Below, piece by piece: positions 14,368-20,564 of a stretch of 20,564 nt of DNA. The translations under genes and the position numbers were made by a program. The notes beneath the pieces were generated by a model. The model made no database searches. It saw only the letters and a list, made by a program, of their open reading frames with translations, and was not told the origin of the DNA. Each line of letters starts with the position of its first letter. Position 1 is the stretch's first letter. This DNA comes from JARYMI01 sp964550915 (GTDB taxonomy: Bacteria; Acidobacteriota; Aminicenantia; Aminicenantales; UBA8522). The stretch spans positions 1 to 20,564 of the forward strand of contig CAZKBY010000025.1 of assembly GCA_964550915.1 (NCBI GenBank), read 5' to 3'.

Positions 14368-15689
14368 CGGTCAAGCTCTCCTCCGATCATGTTCATCGAG
14401 CCGAACGTTGGAATGACGTCGGCAACGTAGCGACCCTGGATGAGGAACTCCAACGCCGAAACGATATGAAAACAGGGCGCCCTCAGGTGGAGCCGGTACG
14501 GCCGGTCAGAGCCGTCCGAGACAATGTAGTAGCCGAGTTCTCCGTTTCCTCCTTCCACGGAAAAATAGACTTCTCCCCGGGGCGGCCGGATCCCATGGCC
14601 CCGCATGAAGAACTTAAAATGCTTGATCAGTCCCTCAATCGACGTGTAGATATCTTCCTTTGGCGGGACAACCCAGCTTTTCCCCTGGGCCAAGATTCCA
14701 GGAAACGAATTTCTCCCGGAACCCTCCAGGTTTGGCGACAGCTTGATCGGCCCGCGCACTCTTTTTGTCCGCGAGCCTTTGATCGCTTCGGCCGGTTCTA
14801 TCCCGTCGGCGATGACGGCGCCCGCGGTCCTGGGGAGGCGAACAGCTGCTTGCTCGACGATCCTAAGGCTCTGCTCCATTTCTTTCATCCGGACCATGTA
14901 GCGGTCGAAATTGTCTCCCCTCTCACCCAGCGGCACCTCAAAATTTAGCCGGTCATAGACAAGGTAGGGACGGGCTTTGCGGACGTCATAATAGACGCCA
15001 GCTGACCTCAGGCACGGCCCAGTCCAGCCAAAAGCAATGGCGTCCTCGGCCGAGATCGTGGCGACATCGCGGGTCCGGTTGAGAAAGATCTTATTCTTGT
15101 CCAGGAGGCCGTGGACATCCTTCAGAACTTGCCGCGTCTCCTCGATAGCTTTTTTCAGGACAGTATCAAAATGAGGATGGAGGTCTGTCCGGACGCCGCC
15201 GATGCGGATATAGGACGTCGTCATCCTCGCCCCCGTGGTCTGCTCGATGACGTCCCAGATAAACTCACGGGCCTTCATCTTGTACAGGAAGACCGTGAAG
15301 GCGCCGCATTCCATAGCCATGGCTGCCAGGCAGGTCAGATGGTCGGAGATGCGGGAAAGCTCGCTCATGATCACGCGGATATACTGAGCGCGCTCCGGCA
15401 CTTCCATGCCCAAAAGCTTTTCCATCGTCATGACATAGCCGAGGTTGTTGATGAGCGGCGATACATAATTCAGCCGGTCGGTGTAAGGGAGCAGGTTGAA
15501 ATAGGTCCGGTGTTCGCACGTCTTTTCGAACCCGCGGTGAAGGTAGCCGACCTCGACTTCGGAGTTGAGAATTCTTTCGCCATCGAGCTCGAGCATGATT
15601 CGGATCGTCCCGTGCATGGCCGGATGGGACGGCCCCATGTTCAGGAGCAATGTGTCCGGCCTCGCTTGGCTCTGGATTCTCGTCGGCAT
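14364..15689 (-). CDS. nuoD: NADH-quinone oxidoreductase subunit D
   Basis: This 441-residue 49-kDa-type subunit forms the quinone pocket with NuoB. It shows LNMGPSHPAMHGTIRIMLEL near the start (the His-containing quinone loop), EVGYLHRGFEK, RIDYVSPL-like LNYVSPLINN, the VEGGNGELGYYIVSDG segment and the conserved end GGELDR. It is a stand-alone NuoD, not fused to NuoC. The ATG follows the nuoC stop by 1 nt. The absence of [NiFe]-type C-terminal Cys motifs separates it from hydrogenase large subunits. Confidence 0.97.
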   Translation of the reverse strand: MPTRIQSQARPDTLLLNMGPSHPAMHGTIRIMLELDGERILNSEVEVGYLHRGFEKTCEHRTYFNLLPYTDRLNYVSPLINNLGYVMTMEKLLGMEVPERAQYIRVIMSELSRISDHLTCLAAMAMECGAFTVFLYKMKAREFIWDVIEQTTGARMTTSYIRIGGVRTDLHPHFDTVLKKAIEETRQVLKDVHGLLDKNKIFLNRTRDVATISAEDAIAFGWTGPCLRSAGVYYDVRKARPYLVYDRLNFEVPLGERGDNFDRYMVRMKEMEQSLRIVEQAAVRLPRTAGAVIADGIEPAEAIKGSRTKRVRGPIKLSPNLEGSGRNSFPGILAQGKSWVVPPKEDIYTSIEGLIKHFKFFMRGHGIRPPRGEVYFSVEGGNGELGYYIVSDGSDRPYRLHLRAPCFHIVSALEFLIQGRYVADVIPTFGSMNMIGGELDR

Positions 15690-15690
15690 G

Positions 15691-16176
15691 TCACTCCTTC
15701 ATTCTCAACCGAGGCTGGCGTTTCCGCAGAGGATAGTCTTTGCGCAATGGGTAACCTTCAAACCCGTCGTACATAAAAATGCGCCGTAGGTCGGGATGGC
15801 CCTCAAAACTGATCCCGAAAAGGTCATAAACTTCCCGCTCTAGCCAGTTGGCGTTCTTCCAGAACTCCGCCAGAGAGGCGATCCGAACCTCCTTTTCGGA
15901 AAGTTTCGCCTTGATGCGCAACCTCTTGTTCTGAGTCAGAGAATAGAGATGATAGATCATCTCGAAGCGGGGCTCCTGATCCAGATAATCCACGCAGGTC
16001 ACGTCCAGGAGCATGTTGTATTCGTGCGGCTGGCCGCGCAGAAACTTGATGAGCGGCAGAAGAGAGTCCCTTTCGATGACGATAACCTCGTCGCCGAGGT
16101 CGATGAAGGCTTCTTTGACCTCACCCGGGAACTTCTTCCGGAGCAGGTCTAATAACGCCGTCTTTTCCATCGCCAC
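15691..16176 (-). CDS. nuoC: NADH-quinone oxidoreductase subunit C
   Basis: This 161-residue 30-kDa-type peripheral subunit includes the signature EREVYDLFGISFEGHPDLRR followed by IFMYDGFEGYPLRKDYPL. It is shorter than many NuoC proteins but contains the whole conserved domain. It overlaps nuoB by 28 nt, and a second ATG two codons in is possible. It is part of the nuo operon. Confidence 0.95.
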   Translation of the reverse strand: MAMEKTALLDLLRKKFPGEVKEAFIDLGDEVIVIERDSLLPLIKFLRGQPHEYNMLLDVTCVDYLDQEPRFEMIYHLYSLTQNKRLRIKAKLSEKEVRIASLAEFWKNANWLEREVYDLFGISFEGHPDLRRIFMYDGFEGYPLRKDYPLRKRQPRLRMKE

Positions 16177-16649
16177 TCTTGATCTTGATGCTGGATTTTC
16201 TCCTGAAGTTTAATCAAACCATCGAGCACGGTCTCGGGCCGGGGGGGACATCCCGGGATATAGACATCGACCGGGATGATAGCATCGATCCCCTGGACAA
16301 CGGCGTAGTTGTCGTAGATCCCCCCGCTCACGGCGCACGTGCCGAAGGCGACGACCCACTTGGGTTCTGTCATCTGGTCATAAACGGTCTTCAGGACAGG
16401 GGCAAGCTTTTGAGTTACCGTGCCCACAACCAGGAGCATATCTGATTGCCGCGGTGAAAACCGCGTCCAGCCGGCACCAAAACGGTCGATGTCAAAATGA
16501 GCGCAAGCCGCTGACATGTATTCCATCCCGCAGCAAGCTGTTACGAACGGGTAATGGAAGAGGGAAAACTTCCGGGCCCAGCCCAGGACAGAATTGAACT
16601 GGGTCGTGATAAACTGGCCTGGTGGTTGTCTTTTTTTCGCTTCAGGCAT
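16149..16649 (-). CDS. nuoB: NADH-quinone oxidoreductase subunit B
   Basis: This 166-residue subunit holds the terminal 4Fe-4S cluster N2, which reduces quinone. Its ligands are visible: the tandem Cys39-Cys40 (TACCGMEYM), Cys105 (FGTCAVSGG) and Cys134 (PGCPPRPE). The length is typical. The ATG lies 12 nt after the nuoA stop. The tandem cysteines are characteristic of complex I NuoB. Confidence 0.97.
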   Translation of the reverse strand: MPEAKKRQPPGQFITTQFNSVLGWARKFSLFHYPFVTACCGMEYMSAACAHFDIDRFGAGWTRFSPRQSDMLLVVGTVTQKLAPVLKTVYDQMTEPKWVVAFGTCAVSGGIYDNYAVVQGIDAIIPVDVYIPGCPPRPETVLDGLIKLQEKIQHQDQEWRWKRRRY

Positions 16650-16661
16650 CTTCGACCCTTC

Positions 16662-17006
16662 TCATTCCCACTCGAACGCCCCTTTCTTCCAGGCATAAAC
16701 AAAACCGATGATGAGAACGACGAGGTAGGCAAACATCACAGCAAGAGCGTTCATTTTCATTTCTTTGAAAACGAGGGCCCAGGGGAAAAAGAAAACGACC
16801 TCGATATCAAAAAGGAGAAACAGGAAAACAACGAGATAAAACTTAATCGGGAAAGGGTGGATGTCTTTCTGCAGGTAAGGGCTGCCGCACTCGAAAGGCT
16901 TTTCCTTGTTCGGATTGGAACGGGACGGTCCCAAAAACCTGTTCATAAAAATCAAGAGAAGCCCCAGCAATCCGAACACGACAAAGACCAGAAAGATCTC
17001 GATCAC
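16662..17006 (-). CDS. nuoA: NADH-quinone oxidoreductase subunit A
   Basis: This 114-residue small membrane subunit has three hydrophobic helices and the conserved loop KEKPFECGSPYLQKDIHPFP with its Cys and the second-helix motif FLLFDIEVVFFFPWA. The start codon is GTG at 17006, preceded by a GGAAGGGA ribosome-binding-like stretch. It opens the nuo operon and has an AT-rich putative promoter in the 77-nt gap to lpd. Confidence 0.96.
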   Translation of the reverse strand: MIEIFLVFVVFGLLGLLLIFMNRFLGPSRSNPNKEKPFECGSPYLQKDIHPFPIKFYLVVFLFLLFDIEVVFFFPWALVFKEMKMNALAVMFAYLVVLIIGFVYAWKKGAFEWE

Positions 17007-17034
17007 TGCGTCCCTTCCGGTTAAGGGCAGACAT

Positions 17035-17061
17035 TTTATAAAATCAAAAAAAATTTTGCAA
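17035..17061 (-). promoter_or_regulatory. Putative promoter of the nuo operon
   Basis: On the minus strand, TTGCAA (17061-17056) and TATAAA (17040-17035) are 15 nt apart within an AT-rich stretch between lpd and nuoA. The spacing is short and the sequence is simple, so this is tentative. The T-run in the spacer could alternatively belong to a weak lpd terminator, though no stem is seen. Confidence 0.45.
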
Positions 17062-17083
17062 ACATTTTAATGAATTTTTTTGG

Positions 17084-18484
17084 TCATTCATTTAGCGCAT
17101 GGATGGCCTTGCCCTTGATCATCCAGGCTGCTTCCATCGTTGCCTCAGAAATCGTCGGATGGATGTGCATCGTCGAGGAAATATCCTCGATGGTCAGCCC
17201 ATTTCGGATGGCCAGAGCGATTTCGGCGATGAGCTCGCTGGCATTAGGAGCCAGAATATGACCTCCCAGCACCCGGTCATCGCCTGCCACCAGAATCTTG
17301 ACAAGTCCCTCCGGGCTCCCCAGCGTCACGGCTCGGCTGTTCGCCTGGAGAGAAAAGAGTCCTGATCGCGTTTCGATTCCCCGCTCTTTCGCCTCTTCTT
17401 CGGTCAGCCCGACCGAGGCCAGTTCGGGCTCAGTGAAGACCGCCATGGGGAGGGCCGAATAGTCCATCTCTACAGTTAAGCCCAAAGCATTCTCGGCAGC
17501 TACAACCCCTTCATGGTGGGCCTTATGGGCGAGGAGCTTTCCCCCGATGAGGTCGCCGACCGCGTAGAGGCCGGGGCTTTCTGTCTGCAAGCGCGAGTCG
17601 ACACGGAGGAAACCTCCCCGGTCGAGGAGGGAGGAAAATCTATCGGAGAGAGTTTGCGAGTTAGGACTGCGGCCAATGGCCAGGAGCACCTTTTCAGCTC
17701 GAAACTCCGCAGCGGTCTTCGTTTTTAGACAAGTTCCCTGGAGCGAGACTTTTCCTCTTTCTATACTCGCCTTTTCAAGGCGCATATCTGTCCGAATTCT
17801 TAGCCCCTGTTTCTTGAGGAGCCTTTCCAGCCGGAGTGCCATCCGTTTGTCCATGCCGGGCAAGATGGTTGGCATCACTTCCAGGATGGTGACGTCAGTT
17901 CCCAGCCGGGCAAAGATCGAGCCGAACTCAAGGCCCACGGCGCCAGCTCCGATGATGATCATGCTTGAGGGGACCTCTTCCAGCTCGAGCGCCTCCTGAT
18001 GGGTGATGACCTCTTTCCCGTTGGTCCGGAGAAAAGGCAAGTCCACCGAGCTTGCGCCCGTGGCCAAGATGACCTTGTCCGCCTCGAAATGCCGATTGCC
18101 GGAAGGACCCTGGAAAAGGATCTCTTTCTTGCTCTTGAAGTCAGCTCTTCCTTTTAGAACTTCCACTCCCGTGCGCTGAAGAAGGAATTCAACGCCGCGG
18201 ACGAGTCTCTCCACGATGGCTTTTTTTTCCTCTTGAACTCTCTGCCAATTCAGGCCGGCTCGGTCTCCTAAACCGTCGATCCTGGGATTCTTTTTAAGCT
18301 CTTGGTAAAGCTTTGTCTCATTGAGGAGAAACTTGGTCGGGATGCATCCGTGGTTCATGCACGTACCGCCGATCCTGTCCTGCTCAATGAGAGTCGGCTT
18401 AGTCCCTAATTGTGCTGCTCTCAGGGCTGCCGAGTAGCCGCCCGGTCCGCCGCCGATGATGACAAGCTGGCGTTTCTCCGCCAT
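17084..18484 (-). CDS. lpdA: Dihydrolipoyl dehydrogenase (E3)
   Basis: This 466-residue flavoprotein disulfide reductase reoxidises dihydrolipoyl groups of 2-oxoacid dehydrogenase or glycine-cleavage complexes, making NADH. The FAD site is IIGGGPGGYSAALRAAQLG; the redox-active pair Cys42/Cys47 lies in GGTCMNHGCIPTK; the NAD site is IIGAGAVGLEFGSIFARLG; a second FAD motif is GLYAVGDL; the C-terminal catalytic pair is in HIHPTISE (His442, Glu447). There is no lipoyl domain at the N-terminus, and no E1 or E2 gene is in the window, so the partner complex is unknown. A GGAAGGAGG ribosome-binding site precedes the ATG. Confidence 0.94.
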   Translation of the reverse strand: MAEKRQLVIIGGGPGGYSAALRAAQLGTKPTLIEQDRIGGTCMNHGCIPTKFLLNETKLYQELKKNPRIDGLGDRAGLNWQRVQEEKKAIVERLVRGVEFLLQRTGVEVLKGRADFKSKKEILFQGPSGNRHFEADKVILATGASSVDLPFLRTNGKEVITHQEALELEEVPSSMIIIGAGAVGLEFGSIFARLGTDVTILEVMPTILPGMDKRMALRLERLLKKQGLRIRTDMRLEKASIERGKVSLQGTCLKTKTAAEFRAEKVLLAIGRSPNSQTLSDRFSSLLDRGGFLRVDSRLQTESPGLYAVGDLIGGKLLAHKAHHEGVVAAENALGLTVEMDYSALPMAVFTEPELASVGLTEEEAKERGIETRSGLFSLQANSRAVTLGSPEGLVKILVAGDDRVLGGHILAPNASELIAEIALAIRNGLTIEDISSTMHIHPTISEATMEAAWMIKGKAIHALNE

Positions 18485-18510
18485 GCTTCCTCCTTCCTTG
18501 GTTCCAAAAC

Positions 18511-18539
18511 ATTATAAGTTTTTTCCTTCGACATTTAAA
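18511..18539 (-). promoter_or_regulatory. Putative lpd promoter
   Basis: A perfect -10 TATAAT (18516-18511) lies 26 nt upstream of the lpd ATG. At a 17-nt spacing the -35 is TTTAAA (18539-18534), a weak match. The -10 is convincing; the -35 is not. Confidence 0.5.
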
Positions 18540-18554
18540 GCAGAAGAGGAAGTC

Positions 18555-18560
18555 TTGACA
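18555..18560 (+). promoter_or_regulatory. Possible -35 hexamer for the TonB receptor gene
   Basis: A perfect TTGACA lies in the 143-nt divergent region, about 68 nt upstream of the receptor start. No good -10 follows at 16-18 nt; the best is AAAAAT at 18580-18585 with a 19-nt spacer. Weak. Confidence 0.3.
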
Positions 18561-18627
18561 CGGCGGAACAAAAATGGGAAAAAATAGAAGATTTTTCTGA
18601 CAGGAGTACCTACTGCTGAGGAATGTC

Positions 18628-20564
18628 GTGTTGAGGAGTGGCCGGTGGCGCGGTCGGCTTCTCTTTTTTTTTCTTCTCTTCACAGCCGTCATTGGACTTG
18701 CTGCCGAAAGCCCAGGACTCTTGCTCGGGCAAATCAAGGATGAACAGGACAATCCTTTGGAAAATGTCTCTATTCTCGTGGAAAGCCCGAGCTCGGGCTT
18801 CTCCTTTTCAGCCTCCTCGGATAAAAACGGCCTCTTTCAGATCGCCGGGATTCCTCCATCCGAAGCCTTTCTCACTGTTGCCCACAAGGGATTCAGGGCT
18901 CGGCTTGAAAGCGAGCTTGTCTTCGAGCCGTCCCGAATTCTATACCTTAAAATAACTCTAAAAAAGGAGGAGAGCCTGATTGGTCAGCGGCTTCAGGCTG
19001 AGTTCATCGACCTGTCAGATTCAGCCTCCCGGACAATAATCAATACTCATCAAATCGAGGCTCTGCCCTCGGCTGGAAACATCTGGTCGGTTATCGAAAA
19101 TCAGGATCTTTCGGCAACCACGAACCGCATTGATATCGGCGGGATGTGGGCTGACTCGCCAGCCCTCTTAAGCTCTCGAGGTGGCGTAAGTTGGACCCAA
19201 ACGACTTACCTTCTCAACGGAATGGATGTCACCGACCCCTACTTCGGGGGCACACCGCTTTTCCTCCCGGACATTTTTAGCCTCAGCTCCATCCAGCACA
19301 GCAATGGACATCATCCCGCCTCTTTTCTCTCCCCCGGAGGCTATCTTGATATCGTCACCAAGCGAGGGACCCCAGAATTCCAAGGCAGCCTCGCCGCCTT
19401 CTGGAGCGCGCCCTGGATGAGCGCTTCGAACATCAGCCCGCATCTCAAGAAAGAAGGCTTGGTCGGAAGCCATCGGTTGAATTCGTTCGAGCAGGTCAAC
19501 GGTCAGGTCTCCGGGCCTCTTATTCGAGACCGGCTGTTCGTTTACGCCACACTCAGCCACCTCAGTCTTACCCGTGACATCGCCGAATTCGAGGCTCTTG
19601 ACAGGGCTTCGCTCTGCTCTGCCCTGGTCGACTTGACCTACCAATCCTCTCGGAGTTCTGCTAAGTTACTCTGGACTAGCCAGATGCTGAAACAGCCGAC
19701 TCAAGGAGCTGACCGGAATGTTCCTCTGTCCAGCACGCTTGACGAGAAAACCGCCTCCCACGTCCTTCAACTAGTCTGGAAGACCGCCCTCCAGCCCCAT
19801 CATCATTTCCAGCTTGGAGCAACTTACAGCCGGACGAGGAACGAGGCCAGCTTTCAAGAAGGAGTATTAAGCCCGCACGGGCTCGAGGTCTTTACCAAGG
19901 TTCCGTCGGGCGCCGCGCCGGTTGCCGGCCGCAATGATCGAACCTCTCTAATCTTGCTCGGCCAAGGAGAGGCTCTCCTGGGAAACCTGGTCGGAGTTCA
20001 TCACCGCCTGGAATACGGCTTGTCCTTCCAGTACGCGGCATCTTCTTCGAAAGAGAATGTCCTGGATGATATCCATCTTCATTTTTTCAACAGCCACCCT
20101 CTTGAAATCGTCCGCTTTGAAGAGCCCGCGAACCATCGCGAAAGGGCGCTGCATGTTGATTTCTGGACCCAGGACACGCTCACGTTCCCCAGCCTGATTT
20201 CCTTTTCTTACGGGCTCCATTTTGTCGCCAGCAGAGGCTGGGCTCCTTCCTCAAGATTAAGGGGCAATACCAAGAACGAACTTGGAGACGAAAACCAAGC
20301 AGAAAAGATCAACTGGCTGAATCTTTCTCCGCGGCTAAGCCTTTCCTTTCCCTTCTCTAGAGACAAGTCGTGGATGATTAGAATTTCAGCGGCCCGGTAT
20401 TATTTTCATCTTCCTCTTTATTATTTATCATATGGAAACCCGGGCGCGGCCGCTAAGCTTGTCTGTTCCTGGGATGATGCCAACCGGGACGGGGGTTTCG
20501 ATGAAGGCGAGGAAGGGGCGTTGCTCAGAAAAGAGGGGCCATTTTATGCCCAGATTGACCCGCA
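18628..20564 (+). CDS. TonB-dependent receptor-like outer-membrane protein with a carboxypeptidase-regulatory-like N-domain (partial, 3' end beyond the window)
   Basis: An open frame of over 640 codons runs from the stop at 18598-18600 to the right edge without interruption. The likely start is GTG 18628 (or TTG 18631), behind GAGGA at 18618-18622; either gives a basic n-region and hydrophobic signal peptide (GRLLFFFLLFTAVIGLAAES). A carboxypeptidase-regulatory-like domain follows (LLGQIKDEQDNPLENVSILV and so on, about residues 30-110). The plug-like domain includes LLSSRGGVSWTQTTYLLNGM and GGYLDIVTKRGTPEFQG, then beta-barrel-like sequence begins. Such receptors import or bind large substrates using TonB energy; many Acidobacteriota have expanded sets (Oar-like). 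No TonB box was identified with confidence. Near the edge is an EF-hand-type loop (20476-20511). It is divergent from lpd and unrelated in function. Confidence 0.85.
   Translation, partial: MLRSGRWRGRLLFFFLLFTAVIGLAAESPGLLLGQIKDEQDNPLENVSILVESPSSGFSFSASSDKNGLFQIAGIPPSEAFLTVAHKGFRARLESELVFEPSRILYLKITLKKEESLIGQRLQAEFIDLSDSASRTIINTHQIEALPSAGNIWSVIENQDLSATTNRIDIGGMWADSPALLSSRGGVSWTQTTYLLNGMDVTDPYFGGTPLFLPDIFSLSSIQHSNGHHPASFLSPGGYLDIVTKRGTPEFQGSLAAFWSAPWMSASNISPHLKKEGLVGSHRLNSFEQVNGQVSGPLIRDRLFVYATLSHLSLTRDIAEFEALDRASLCSALVDLTYQSSRSSAKLLWTSQMLKQPTQGADRNVPLSSTLDEKTASHVLQLVWKTALQPHHHFQLGATYSRTRNEASFQEGVLSPHGLEVFTKVPSGAAPVAGRNDRTSLILLGQGEALLGNLVGVHHRLEYGLSFQYAASSSKENVLDDIHLHFFNSHPLEIVRFEEPANHRERALHVDFWTQDTLTFPSLISFSYGLHFVASRGWAPSSRLRGNTKNELGDENQAEKINWLNLSPRLSLSFPFSRDKSWMIRISAARYYFHLPLYYLSYGNPGAAAKLVCSWDDANRDGGFDEGEEGALLRKEGPFYAQIDP
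20476..20511 (+). other. EF-hand-like calcium-binding loop within the TonB receptor
   Basis: The codons read DANRDGGFDEGE, which fits the 12-residue EF-hand loop pattern D-x-N-x-D-G-x-hydrophobic-D-x-x-E at every key position. In the receptor it would lie in an extracellular loop or turn of the barrel. Calcium binding is inferred from the pattern only. Confidence 0.55.

Noticed and set aside
15111..15776. Plus-strand open frame of 221 codons opposite nuoD and nuoC
   Set aside because: It spans two well-supported nuo genes on the other strand and has no recognisable domain or ribosome-binding site.
18580..18596. AAAAAT-N5-ATTTTT inverted repeat as a terminator or operator
   Set aside because: It is all A/T in the arms, short, and within an AT-rich divergent promoter region; likely chance.
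19168..19644. Minus-strand open frame of 158 codons inside the TonB receptor
   Set aside because: The plus-strand frame is continuous and has clear plug-domain features; the antisense frame has no support.

Overview
The window is about 20.6 kb of gene-dense bacterial DNA with moderate GC. Every gene reads on the minus strand except the last one. I see no mobile element, CRISPR array, tRNA or rRNA. An HspR-type heat-shock operon, a bacterial complex I (nuo) operon, outer-membrane-type lipoproteins and a large TonB-dependent receptor with an N-terminal carboxypeptidase-regulatory-like domain point to a diderm bacterium. The mix resembles Acidobacteriota and relatives such as Candidatus Aminicenantes, but that placement is inference from gene style and cannot be proved here.

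Layout, read in the direction of minus-strand transcription (right to left). (1) lpd (dihydrolipoyl dehydrogenase, 17084-18484) is followed by nuoABCDEFGHI (9526-17006), tightly packed with many start/stop overlaps, and an MBL-fold hydrolase (8675-9529) whose start overlaps the nuoI stop. The membrane subunit genes nuoJKLMN are not here. (2) A malic enzyme (7234-8586) has its own consensus-like promoter. (3) A roughly 335-bp non-coding gap is followed by a four-gene cell-envelope cluster (3879-6898): a helical lipoprotein ending in lysines, a lipoprotein L,D-transpeptidase, a membrane-anchored L,D-transpeptidase, and a secreted protein that looks like a YkuD-domain relative without catalytic residues. 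(4) The heat-shock operon dnaK-dnaJ-hspR (303-3775) is directly followed by a sigma-70 family gene that runs off the left edge. Its promoter overlaps a HAIR-like HspR operator. On the plus strand, divergent from lpd, a TonB-dependent receptor-like gene (18628 to the right edge) starts at a non-ATG codon and is open to the end of the window.

How the parts may work together: DnaK and DnaJ refold proteins, and HspR probably represses their operon by feedback, with the co-transcribed sigma factor as a possible second regulatory output. The nuo genes encode the NADH-oxidising and connecting arms plus NuoH of complex I; lpd and malic enzyme are NAD(P)H-producing central-carbon enzymes. The envelope cluster looks like a peptidoglycan-crosslinking or lipoprotein-tethering module, and is the most unusual part of the window.
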